From: Thermoplasmata archaeon
Lineage (GTDB): Archaea; Thermoplasmatota; Thermoplasmata; Lutacidiplasmatales; UBA184
Assembly: GCA_030039135.1 (NCBI GenBank)
Contig: JASHQN010000150.1
Location: 1 to 5,081 of the forward strand
Direction of reading: 5' to 3'
DNA length: 5,081 nt
Notes under the pieces: model-generated
Seen by the model: only the letters and a program-made list of their open reading frames with translations
Database searches by the model: none
Told to the model about the DNA's origin: nothing
Part shown: one piece after another, positions 1-5,081 of the stretch
How the letters are laid out: each line of letters opens with the position of its first letter
Numbering within the stretch: position 1 is the stretch's first letter
Made by a program: the position numbers and the translations under genes

Positions 1-767
1 TCCCGCGCGATGCGGGTGAGTCGAGCCGGTTCGGCCCCAAGGGCCGGGGCTACCGCCACGATCTCGTCGGGGACAAATCCCGCCGACTCAAGGCGCGGGG
101 CGAGTTCGGTCGGGGCGAAGCGGCGGAATTCCCCGGCGTGCCGCCGGCGCGCCGGAACCGCTTCGAAGCCTTCTCGGCGCACGCGCGTCGTCACGAGCGC
201 GATCGGGGCCCGGAGGGCCCGTGCGGTTGCTCCTTCCGGGAGGCGACGAAGGTACCGGCTCCGCTCTCCGGAGCCGGGCGCGATCTCGATCAACACGATC
301 CCAGCCGGGGCGACGAGCTCCATGACCCGGTCGAACAGGCGGGAGGCCTCCTCGCCCGAGAAGCCGAGAATGTTTCCCATCGCGCTGACGAGCTCGAACC
401 GCCCGGGGGTGAGCGGAGGTCGGACCGCGTCACCCCGAATCCGGTCGGGGGGCGCGGGCGAGCCGGGGCCGGCGGGCCAGCGATCGGCGAGAAGCTCGAG
501 CATCGACCGCCCGATGTCGAGGACGGCGAGGCGCGTGCCGTGGGGTTTGGCGAGCTCCGCGGCCATCCGCCCCGGGCCGCCCCCGATCTCGATCGCCCAT
601 CCCCGAGCGGGAAGGTGGCGGCGGATGAATCGCGCGCGGAGCTCGAAGAAGAGATCGCGCTGCGCCGTGCCCTCGTACCGCGCCCACTCCCGCTCCGCAC
701 GGTAGCGGTCGTTGTCGCGAAAGCGGCTCTTGGACGTCGGATGCGTGTCTCGGCCTCTCGGATCCAC
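1..767 (-). CDS. Class I SAM-dependent methyltransferase, C-terminus cut by window edge
   Basis: This probably transfers a methyl group from S-adenosylmethionine in the cytoplasm; the acceptor cannot be named. About 255 codons are visible, with no stop before the left edge. Residues 58-74 (AIEIGGGPGRMAAELA) form the glycine-rich SAM-binding motif I. D84 in AVLDIGRSM fits the acidic residue that contacts the ribose. IRGDAV (about 110-115) fits motif III, and FELVSAMGNILGF followed by a helix and AGIVLIEI (about 124-162) fits motifs IV-V. The first ~55 residues are charged and helical. The GTG start at 767 is chosen because GGTGA (775-779) lies 7 bases upstream and no ATG occurs in frame above it. 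The family is typically 220-270 residues, so only a few C-terminal residues are likely missing. It could act on a small molecule, lipid, RNA or protein. Family confidence is high, function unknown. Confidence 0.85.
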   Translation of the reverse strand, partial: MDPRGRDTHPTSKSRFRDNDRYRAEREWARYEGTAQRDLFFELRARFIRRHLPARGWAIEIGGGPGRMAAELAKPHGTRLAVLDIGRSMLELLADRWPAGPGSPAPPDRIRGDAVRPPLTPGRFELVSAMGNILGFSGEEASRLFDRVMELVAPAGIVLIEIAPGSGERSRYLRRLPEGATARALRAPIALVTTRVRREGFEAVPARRRHAGEFRRFAPTELAPRLESAGFVPDEIVAVAPALGAEPARLTRIAR

Positions 768-774
768 GGCAGGG

Positions 775-779
775 TCACC
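775..779 (-). promoter_or_regulatory. Shine-Dalgarno of the methyltransferase gene
   Basis: On the minus strand this reads GGTGA, matching the core of the archaeal GGAGGTGA ribosome-binding sequence, 7 bases before the GTG at 767. It decides the start of the methyltransferase. Confidence 0.55.
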
Positions 780-821
780 GGTCCTGCCGGGATATGCGTT
801 CCCGCTTCCCGTCTGGCGGAG

Positions 822-839
822 CCTTTTATAGTTCCCTTC
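822..839. promoter_or_regulatory. TATA-like promoter element, possibly divergent
   Basis: The plus strand reads CCTTTTATAGTTCCCTTC. TTTTATAG (824-831) fits an archaeal TATA box on the plus strand, 30-38 bases before the ATG at 862. On the minus strand the same bases read CTATAAAAGG after a purine-rich GGGAA that could be a BRE, about 55 bases before the methyltransferase GTG at 767. It is one of few AT-rich patches in this GC-rich region. A 16/18 match occurs at 4213-4230. The direction cannot be settled from sequence alone and it may serve both sides. Confidence 0.5.
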
Positions 840-861
840 CCCAAGAGGCCCGAAGCCGGCG

Positions 862-1017
862 ATGCCGTCTCCTTGCGCACTCTCTACGACAGCGATCCGG
901 TTGCCCCGTGCGGGTGAGAGCGCGGTTGGCGGCCGGCCGGCGGGCGGCCGGGGGCGGACCTCGGGTGGACGTTCGCGGTCGAGGGTGCAACAGATTCGCA
1001 AGATGAGGTTCACGTGA
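862..1017 (+). CDS. Doubtful 51-residue leader ORF overlapping the DUF998-like gene
   Basis: An ATG at 862 opens a 51-codon frame ending in TGA at 1015-1017. That stop overlaps the GTG start of the membrane-protein gene (GTGA, 1014-1017), an arrangement often seen with translational coupling. The product is basic and rich in Gly, Arg and Ser (ending VQQIRKMRFT) and has no recognised domain. In favour: the start lies 22 bases downstream of the TATA-like element at 822-839, nearly the spacing seen before the real gene at 4255. Against: there is no good Shine-Dalgarno, the composition is low-complexity, and AT-ending codons are more frequent than in neighbouring genes. It could equally be an untranslated leader of the membrane-protein gene. 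Confidence 0.25.
   Translation: MPSPCALSTTAIRLPRAGESAVGGRPAGGRGRTSGGRSRSRVQQIRKMRFT
930..950 (+). other. GC-rich inverted repeat in the leader of the DUF998-like gene
   Basis: CGGCCG at 930-935 can pair with CGGCCG at 945-950 around a 9-base loop, inside an almost purely G/C stretch (929-954). Any transcript from the TATA-like element at 822-839 would carry this strong stem about 65 bases before the GTG at 1014. Function is unknown and it may only reflect base composition. Confidence 0.3.
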
Positions 1018-1739
1018 CCGGCGAACCCCCCGTTGCGCCGGTGACCAACGAGCGCTACGGGCCCCTAGTGCATCGATCGGTCCGGCACGGTGCGATCCTC
1101 TGGATCGTGGGGGTCATCGTATTCATCATCGGGATGATCATCACGCAGCTGGGGTACTCCGGTACTCCGTCGTACAGCCTCCTCAACAACTACATCAGCG
1201 ACCTCGGCGCGATCAACTGCGGCTACTACCACCACAACAACCTCTACGTCTGCTCTCCCTGGCACCTCGTGTTCAACGTCTCGATCGTCGTGATGGGTCT
1301 CCTTCTGATTGCCGGGACGATCCTCGTCCGGACCGGCTTTCCGGCGCGCGGGACACGGACCCTCGGTCTCGCGATGCTCGTGGTCGCCGGAATCGGTGCG
1401 ATCGGGGTCGGGCTCTCACCGGAAGATTACAACCTGACCGTCCACACGCTCTCGGCCGCGACCGCGTTCATCGTGGGGAACCTCGCGCTCGTCGTCCTCG
1501 CGTTCGCGATGTTCCGCGATACCCGGTGGGACGGTTATCGCGCGTACACGCTCTTCTCGGGGCTCATCGGCTTCATCGCCTTCATCCTGTTCTACGTCAA
1601 GGTCTGGGGGCCGCTCGGGGTCGGCGGCATGGAACGGCTCATCGTCGCTCCGATCCTGCTCTGGGCCCTCCTCGCAGGGATCCACCTCGCCCGGATCCCC
1701 ACATTCGCGCCCGCCGGGCTGCGAGGGGTCCGTAGCTAG
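1014..1739 (+). CDS. DUF998-like six-helix integral membrane protein
   Basis: A 241-residue membrane protein without a cleavable signal peptide. Six hydrophobic segments are visible at about 26-47, 84-106, 116-134, 148-168, 178-198 and 207-226. The loop after helix 1 contains YSLLNNYISDLG (54-65), and SPEDYNLTVHTLSA (135-148) precedes helix 4. The N-x-I-S-D-L-G pattern and the proline/acidic-then-His segment are what I know from the DUF998 family, which has no established biochemical role. C69 and C80 lie in the loop between helices 1 and 2 and could form a disulfide. The GTG at 1014 is chosen because GAGGT (1005-1009) lies 4 bases upstream; the next in-frame GTG at 1041 has no ribosome-binding site. 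No TATA box is visible within 60 bases upstream, so transcription may begin near 822-860. Its TAG stop overlaps that of the convergent zinc-ribbon gene. Confidence 0.85.
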   Translation: MTGEPPVAPVTNERYGPLVHRSVRHGAILWIVGVIVFIIGMIITQLGYSGTPSYSLLNNYISDLGAINCGYYHHNNLYVCSPWHLVFNVSIVVMGLLLIAGTILVRTGFPARGTRTLGLAMLVVAGIGAIGVGLSPEDYNLTVHTLSAATAFIVGNLALVVLAFAMFRDTRWDGYRAYTLFSGLIGFIAFILFYVKVWGPLGVGGMERLIVAPILLWALLAGIHLARIPTFAPAGLRGVRS

Positions 1740-1897
1740 CAGACGAGGGCGGAGTTCCGGACGAGCTCGGGGTCGTCGAGCTCGAACCGCTCGCCGCAGT
1801 CGAGGCATTCGACGTAGCAGTGCACATCGCCGCTCGTGGGCTCGCTGAGCCGCCCCCGACACCGCGGGCACGCGCGGCCGACCTCGCGCTCGGCCAC
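1736..1897 (-). CDS. Small zinc-ribbon protein, 53 residues
   Basis: A 53-residue protein with two CxxC knuckles: C10-P-R-C13 and C31-L-D-C34, 17 residues apart. This is the spacing of a zinc ribbon that binds one zinc ion with four cysteines. C27 and the last residue C53 are extra cysteines. The second knuckle continues as GERFELDDPELV, an acidic tail. The GTG start at 1897 is supported by GGAGGG (1904-1909) 6 bases upstream. The frame stays open further upstream only because it runs antiparallel-free through another frame of acs, so the longer version is not credible. It lies 44 bases downstream of acs on the same strand and is probably co-transcribed with it. Such proteins may bind nucleic acid or a partner protein; no specific role can be assigned. 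Its TAG stop at 1736-1738 overlaps the stop of the opposing membrane-protein gene. Confidence 0.72.
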   Translation of the reverse strand: MAEREVGRACPRCRGRLSEPTSGDVHCYVECLDCGERFELDDPELVRNSALVC

Positions 1898-1903
1898 CGT
1901 CGG

Positions 1904-1917
1904 CCCTCCGCCGGAGG
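1904..1917 (-). promoter_or_regulatory. Shine-Dalgarno of the zinc-ribbon gene inside a small hairpin
   Basis: On the minus strand CCTCC (1917-1913) is followed by a GGC loop and GGAGG (1909-1905), a 5-base-pair all-but-one G:C stem. The 3' arm is the Shine-Dalgarno of the GTG at 1897. The 5' flank CCACCTCC resembles the 16S rRNA 3' end itself. The stem could limit initiation unless opened, for example by ribosomes finishing acs. The pairing is seen in the sequence; the regulatory role is inference. Confidence 0.4.
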
Positions 1918-1941
1918 TGGAACGGGTTAGGGCGGCTCCGG

Positions 1942-4056
1942 CTAAGCGTCCTTGCCGAACGCTTTGATGTCCTCGGGTCCGGCCTGCTTCTGGACCGGTC
2001 CGGCTCCCTGAACCTGGACGCGGATCTGCTCGACGACCTCGGGGTTGGCGAGCGTCGTGATGTCCCCGTAATCCATTCGGTTCGAGATCGAGGCGAGCAC
2101 ACGGCGCATGATCTTCCCCGATCGGGTCTTCGGCATGTCGGGAACGATGCGGACGGTCCTCGGCCGCGCGATCTTGCCGATGACCGTCTCGACGGCCTTG
2201 CCGATCTTCTCCTCCATCGCCTTGTCGGCCTTCACTCCCGGCTTGAGCGCGATGTAGACCTCGGGGACGCGGCCCTTCTCGGGGTCGACGACCGGGACGA
2301 CCGCCGCTTCTGCGACCTCGGGGACGGTAAGGCACGCCGACTCGATCTCCTTCGTGCCGAGGCGGTGGCCCGCGACGTTGATCACGTCGTCGACGCGCCC
2401 GAGGATGCGGATGTAGCCGTCCGGCGCCCAGACCGCACCGTCGCCGGCGAAGTACGGCCAGTCGTGCCAGTCCGTGCTCGTCTTGTTCTTGTTGTACTTC
2501 GCATAGTAGGTCTTGACGAACCGGTCCGGGTCGCCCCAGATCGTCTGGAACATCCCCGGCCACGGATTGCGGATGCAGATGTTGCCCGCCTTCCCGGCTC
2601 CCACCGGGATCTCCTTGCCTTGCTCATCGTAGATGATCGGGTAGATGCCCGGCATCGGGGGTCCCGTGCTCCCCGGCTTCATCGCGTCGATCGCCGGCTT
2701 GGTCGAGCAGAGGAAACCTCCGTTCTCCGTCTGCCACCATGTGTCGGTGATCGCTGCCTCGCCCCGGCCGACGACGTCGTAGTACCACTTCCACGCCTCG
2801 GGTTCGATCGGCTCGCCGACCGTCGTCATACACTTGAACGAGTAGTGGTACTTCTTCGGCTCATCGGGGCCCAGTTTTCGCAGGGCCCGGATCGCCGTCG
2901 GCGACGTGTGGAAGATGTTCACCCCGAGCCGCTCGGCGATCCGCCAGGGTCGGCCCGCGTCCGGGTAGGTGGGGACCCCCTCGTACATCACGGTCGTCGC
3001 CGCCAGAGCGAGCGGCCCGTAGACGATGTACGAGTGACCGGTGATCCAGCCGATGTCGGCCATACACCAGTAGACGTCCGTCGTGTGGATGTCCTGGATG
3101 TACTTCGACGTACCCGTCACGTAGGCGAGGTAACCGCCGGTCGAGTGCTGGCAGCCCTTCGGCTTGCCCGTTGACCCGCTCGTGTACATGAGGAACAGCG
3201 GGTCTTCCGCCGGCATCGACACCGGCTCGACCCGCGCTCCGGCGAACGTCTTCAACAGATCGTTCACGACGAAGTCCCGTCCCGCCACGAGAGGGGTCGG
3301 CGAGGAGTACTTGTCACGGTGCCGCTGCCAGATGAGGACCTTCTCGACCGTCGTCCCCTCGTCCGCCGCCTTCTTCACCGCGATGTCGGCGTTGACCTTG
3401 TGGTCGAGCAGCTTGCCGCTGCGGTAGTAACCGTCCATGGTGATGAGGACACGGCTTGCGCTGTCGACGATACGAGCCCCGCACGCCTCACCGCTGAACC
3501 CGCCGAAGACGACCGAATGGATCACCCCGAGGCGCGCGCAAGCGAGCATCGTAACCGGGAGCTCGGCGACCATCGGCATGTGGATCGTCACGCGGTCTCC
3601 TTTCTTGAGACCGCAATGGTCGCGCAGGAGCGCGGCCATCTCATTGACCCGGTTGTAAAGATCTTGGAAGGTGATCACGACGGTCGGCTCGTCCTCGGGC
3701 TCCGGGACCCAGAGAATCGCTGCCTTGTTCCGGTGCTTCTCGAGGTGGCGATCGACGCAGTTCTTGCTGACATTGATCCGTCCCCCGACGAACCACTTCC
3801 AGAACGGAGCCTTGCTCGTGTCGAGCGTCGTGTGCCAGTACTTGTCCCACGTCAAGAGGTCCGCGTACTCGCGGAAGCACTCGGGAAAGTTCTTCTCGGA
3901 GAATCGCTCGGTGACCGCCGGGTCCGTCAGATTCGCCTGACCGATGAACTTCGGACCGGGATAGTAGAGCGCCTCTTCCTTCCAGTGGACGGCGATCTCG
4001 GCCTCGGACAGCCGTACTTCTTCCTCACGCATCTCTCGGCCGCGGGCTTCCGCCAT
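1942..4056 (-). CDS. acs: Acetyl-CoA synthetase, AMP-forming
   Basis: This cytoplasmic enzyme activates acetate with ATP to acetyl-AMP, then transfers it to CoA, giving acetyl-CoA, AMP and PPi. At 704 residues it is somewhat longer than the usual ~650. Residues ~20-85 form the ACS-type N-terminal region. The core has VVFGGFSGEA (182-191), the ATP loop YTSGSTGKPK (291-300), VGEPIEPEAW (413-422), TDTWWQTE (437-444), GDG (538-540) and GRVDDVINVAGHRLGTKEIE (553-572). The C-terminal PKTRSGKIMRR (642-652) holds the catalytic lysine K648, the usual acetylation site. W441 aligns with the tryptophan that restricts the pocket to acetate, so acetate is favoured over longer acids. A stretch at about 513-535 and a ~25-residue tail account for the extra length. 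ATG 4056 is preferred to an in-frame GTG at 4122 because GAGGGTG lies 8 bases upstream and the TATA box falls inside the longer version. Confidence 0.95.
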   Translation of the reverse strand: MAEARGREMREEEVRLSEAEIAVHWKEEALYYPGPKFIGQANLTDPAVTERFSEKNFPECFREYADLLTWDKYWHTTLDTSKAPFWKWFVGGRINVSKNCVDRHLEKHRNKAAILWVPEPEDEPTVVITFQDLYNRVNEMAALLRDHCGLKKGDRVTIHMPMVAELPVTMLACARLGVIHSVVFGGFSGEACGARIVDSASRVLITMDGYYRSGKLLDHKVNADIAVKKAADEGTTVEKVLIWQRHRDKYSSPTPLVAGRDFVVNDLLKTFAGARVEPVSMPAEDPLFLMYTSGSTGKPKGCQHSTGGYLAYVTGTSKYIQDIHTTDVYWCMADIGWITGHSYIVYGPLALAATTVMYEGVPTYPDAGRPWRIAERLGVNIFHTSPTAIRALRKLGPDEPKKYHYSFKCMTTVGEPIEPEAWKWYYDVVGRGEAAITDTWWQTENGGFLCSTKPAIDAMKPGSTGPPMPGIYPIIYDEQGKEIPVGAGKAGNICIRNPWPGMFQTIWGDPDRFVKTYYAKYNKNKTSTDWHDWPYFAGDGAVWAPDGYIRILGRVDDVINVAGHRLGTKEIESACLTVPEVAEAAVVPVVDPEKGRVPEVYIALKPGVKADKAMEEKIGKAVETVIGKIARPRTVRIVPDMPKTRSGKIMRRVLASISNRMDYGDITTLANPEVVEQIRVQVQGAGPVQKQAGPEDIKAFGKDA

Positions 4057-4064
4057 GTTGAGAA

Positions 4065-4071
4065 CACCCTC
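4065..4071 (-). promoter_or_regulatory. Shine-Dalgarno of acs
   Basis: The minus strand reads GAGGGTG, 8 bases before the ATG at 4056. It supports the 704-residue start over the longer GTG start at 4122. Confidence 0.5.
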
Positions 4072-4093
4072 GGGAGCGCCCAAGAATGGGGGG

Positions 4094-4101
4094 GTTATAC
4101 G
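4094..4101 (-). promoter_or_regulatory. TATA box of acs with upstream BRE-like purines
   Basis: The minus strand reads CGTATAAC, preceded by GCGAAAGAGTAACC, whose GAAA resembles a transcription factor B recognition element. With the usual ~26 bases from TATA to transcript start, the transcript would begin near 4071 and carry a ~15-base leader holding the Shine-Dalgarno. The geometry is self-consistent. Confidence 0.55.
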
Positions 4102-4212
4102 GGTTACTCTTTCGCACGCCACGGCGTCGCAGTCCTAGAATCGGAGGGCGCGGAATCGCCGTCTCCGACGTATATCCTTGGGGGCAACCGGCCCCTCGGG
4201 CGGCAAGGGTTC

Positions 4213-4230
4213 CCTTTTAGAGCTCCCTTC
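4213..4230 (+). promoter_or_regulatory. Promoter element of the 69-residue gene and tpiA
   Basis: The plus strand reads CCTTTTAGAGCTCCCTTC. TTTTAGAG (4215-4222) can serve as a TATA box centred about 37 bases before the ATG at 4255, followed by a pyrimidine-rich stretch to about 4248. It matches the element at 822-839 at 16 of 18 positions. TATATCC at 4171-4177 is an alternative box but would leave a leader of about 55 bases. Confidence 0.45.
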
Positions 4231-4254
4231 TCTTTCGTTCCTCCTCGGAACTCC

Positions 4255-4464
4255 ATGGGCGGTACGGGGACGTCGCCCGGACGGCCGGAAAAGACCGTGC
4301 ACCTCAGGATCGATCCCAATGACGAATCCACCACGCTCGAAGAGGTCCTCACACGCATTGCGGAGCTCCAGCGAAAGCACCCGGACCGCGAGGTCTTCTT
4401 CGACGGGGACGAGTACGCGATCTGCTCGCGACCGAAGCGCGCCCGGGCTGCCGCCGCCCATTAA
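4255..4464 (+). CDS. Conserved-looking 69-residue protein of unknown function
   Basis: I do not recognise this protein. After a Gly/Pro-rich start (residues 1-13) it has a predicted strand (TVHLRIDP, 14-21), an amphipathic helix (TTLEEVLTRIAELQRKHP, about 26-43), a second strand with an acidic turn (REVFFDGDEYAIC, about 45-57), and a basic, Ala-rich tail ending in His. The strand-helix-strand pattern and GC-rich third codon positions argue for a real gene. A much longer open frame reaches upstream from 3319, but that part is antisense to acs. ATG 4255 is chosen because the TATA-like element lies just upstream; the ribosome-binding site is weak. The next gene, tpiA, begins at or near its stop codon, so the two are probably one transcript. 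Confidence 0.65.
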   Translation: MGGTGTSPGRPEKTVHLRIDPNDESTTLEEVLTRIAELQRKHPDREVFFDGDEYAICSRPKRARAAAAH

Positions 4465-5081
4465 CGGGTCCCTCATCGGGCGCCCTCTCTTCGTCCTCAA
4501 CCTCAAGGTCTACCCCGGGTCCCTCGGCGCAAACGCCGTACGGCTCGCGCGCGTGCTCGAAGAGCTCGCAGGGTCCACGGGCGTCGCCGTCGCGATCGCC
4601 CCGGCCACTCCGGACCTAGCTCAGGTCGCCGGGTCGGTGTCGATCCCGGTCCTCGCGCAGCACGTCGACACGGTGCCGCCCGGCGCCGAGACCGGCTTCG
4701 TTCCGCCGGAAGCGGTCGCCGAATCCGGAGGGCGCGGTAGCCTCGTCAACCATTCGGAGCACCCCCTGCCCCCCGCGCGCGTGGGCGAGACGGTGCGACG
4801 GCTCGCCGCGCTGCATCTCACGTCCGTCGTCTGCGCGAAAGACGTTCGGACGGCCGGGCGCCTCGCCTCCTTCCGTCCTCCGTACCTCGCGGTCGAGCCC
4901 CCCGAGCTCATCGGCGGGGACCGCGCCGTTTCCACCGCGAAGCCCGAGGTGGTCCGGGGCTCGGTCGATGCCGCCCAGGCCGTCTCGCCGGCCACGGTCG
5001 TCCTCTGCGGGGCCGGCGTTCACGACCGGCGGGACGTATCGCGCGCCCTCGAGCTGGGCGCGGGGGGGGTGCTCGTCTCGA
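4460..5081 (+). CDS. tpiA: Archaeal triosephosphate isomerase, C-terminus cut by window edge; start uncertain
   Basis: It interconverts dihydroxyacetone phosphate and glyceraldehyde 3-phosphate in glycolysis and gluconeogenesis. About 207 codons are visible of the ~220-225 usual for the short archaeal type. Numbered from codon 4460, N14 and K16 (in VLNLKVY) fit the substrate-binding pair, H98 in VNHSEH is the catalytic electrophile, and E146 in VEPPELIGG is the catalytic base. The mobile loop and STAKPE follow, then the phosphate-binding CGAGV (183-187). QHVDTVPPGAETGFVP is also typical of archaeal TIM. The start is unclear: homologous sequence begins at about 4475-4490. The nearest ATG/TTG in frame (4319, 4358) lie deep within the previous gene and would add a Ser/Arg-rich, non-protein-like extension. 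ATT at 4460, overlapping the upstream TAA, is my tentative start; CTG 4448 and ATC 4475 are alternatives. Confidence 0.9.
   Translation, partial: MNGSLIGRPLFVLNLKVYPGSLGANAVRLARVLEELAGSTGVAVAIAPATPDLAQVAGSVSIPVLAQHVDTVPPGAETGFVPPEAVAESGGRGSLVNHSEHPLPPARVGETVRRLAALHLTSVVCAKDVRTAGRLASFRPPYLAVEPPELIGGDRAVSTAKPEVVRGSVDAAQAVSPATVVLCGAGVHDRRDVSRALELGAGGVLVS

Noticed and set aside
790..799. GATATGCG-like AT patch as the methyltransferase promoter
   Set aside because: It is too close to the GTG at 767 to leave room for the Shine-Dalgarno at 775-779 in the transcript; the element at 822-839 is a better box.
10..917. Two long plus-strand open frames (10-705 and 138-917)
   Set aside because: They are antisense to the methyltransferase, have Arg/Ser/Pro/Ala-rich shadow composition and no domain. 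The minus-strand frame carries a clear SAM-binding motif and a ribosome-binding site.
1416..2102. A 228-residue minus-strand frame across the membrane-protein, zinc-ribbon and acs ends
   Set aside because: It is Arg/Asp/Glu-rich shadow sequence crossing three better-supported genes, with no recognisable motif.
4171..4177. TATATCC as a second promoter box in the acs/69-residue-gene intergenic region
   Set aside because: It is TATA-like, but it is farther from either start than the boxes at 4094-4101 and 4215-4222, so it was not listed separately.
3319..4254. A 381-residue plus-strand frame joining antisense-acs sequence to the 69-residue protein
   Set aside because: The part before 4255 is mostly the reverse strand of acs and reads as a shadow. 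A promoter-like element lies just upstream of ATG 4255, so only the last 69 residues are taken as real.
4616..5023. Two minus-strand frames opposite tpiA
   Set aside because: The plus strand carries unmistakable triosephosphate isomerase active-site motifs throughout; the opposite frames are low-complexity shadows.
1..5081. CRISPR arrays, tRNA/rRNA genes, transposases, toxin-antitoxin or defence systems
   Set aside because: No regularly spaced repeats, RNA gene cores, transposase motifs or defence domains were seen on either strand by eye.

Overview
The window reads as a piece of a GC-rich archaeal chromosome, most likely euryarchaeal and close to the Thermoplasmatota. That placement is an inference from three things: the partial triosephosphate isomerase is the short archaeal type, not the bacterial/eukaryotic ~250-residue type; several gene starts have TATA-like boxes about 40 bases upstream; and Shine-Dalgarno sequences of the GGAGG/GGTGA type sit 4-8 bases before GTG or ATG starts. 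No RNA gene, insertion sequence, CRISPR array or phage gene is visible.

Layout from left to right. A minus-strand class I SAM-dependent methyltransferase runs off the left edge (1-767). A TATA-like element at 822-839 lies between it and a plus-strand pair: a doubtful 51-codon ORF (862-1017) whose TGA overlaps the GTG start of a six-helix DUF998-like membrane protein (1014-1739). That gene converges on a minus-strand unit, and the two stop codons share the four bases CTAG. The minus-strand unit is a 704-residue AMP-forming acetyl-CoA synthetase (acs, 1942-4056) followed by a 53-residue zinc-ribbon protein (1736-1897). A 198-base divergent intergenic region (4057-4254) carries the acs TATA box and a second copy of the 822-839 element. 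On the plus strand this leads into a 69-residue protein of unknown function (4255-4464), directly followed by and probably overlapping an archaeal triosephosphate isomerase gene (tpiA) cut by the right edge.

Functionally, acs feeds acetate into acetyl-CoA and tpiA serves glycolysis/gluconeogenesis. The pairing fits ordinary central carbon metabolism but not a dedicated pathway. The methyltransferase, membrane protein, zinc ribbon and 69-residue protein have no assignable substrate.

I found no clearly new biological system. The points most worth checking are: the lack of a plausible ATG/GTG/TTG start for tpiA; an 18-base near-repeat at similar spacing before two plus-strand ATGs; a small hairpin over the Shine-Dalgarno of the zinc-ribbon gene; and the two small proteins.
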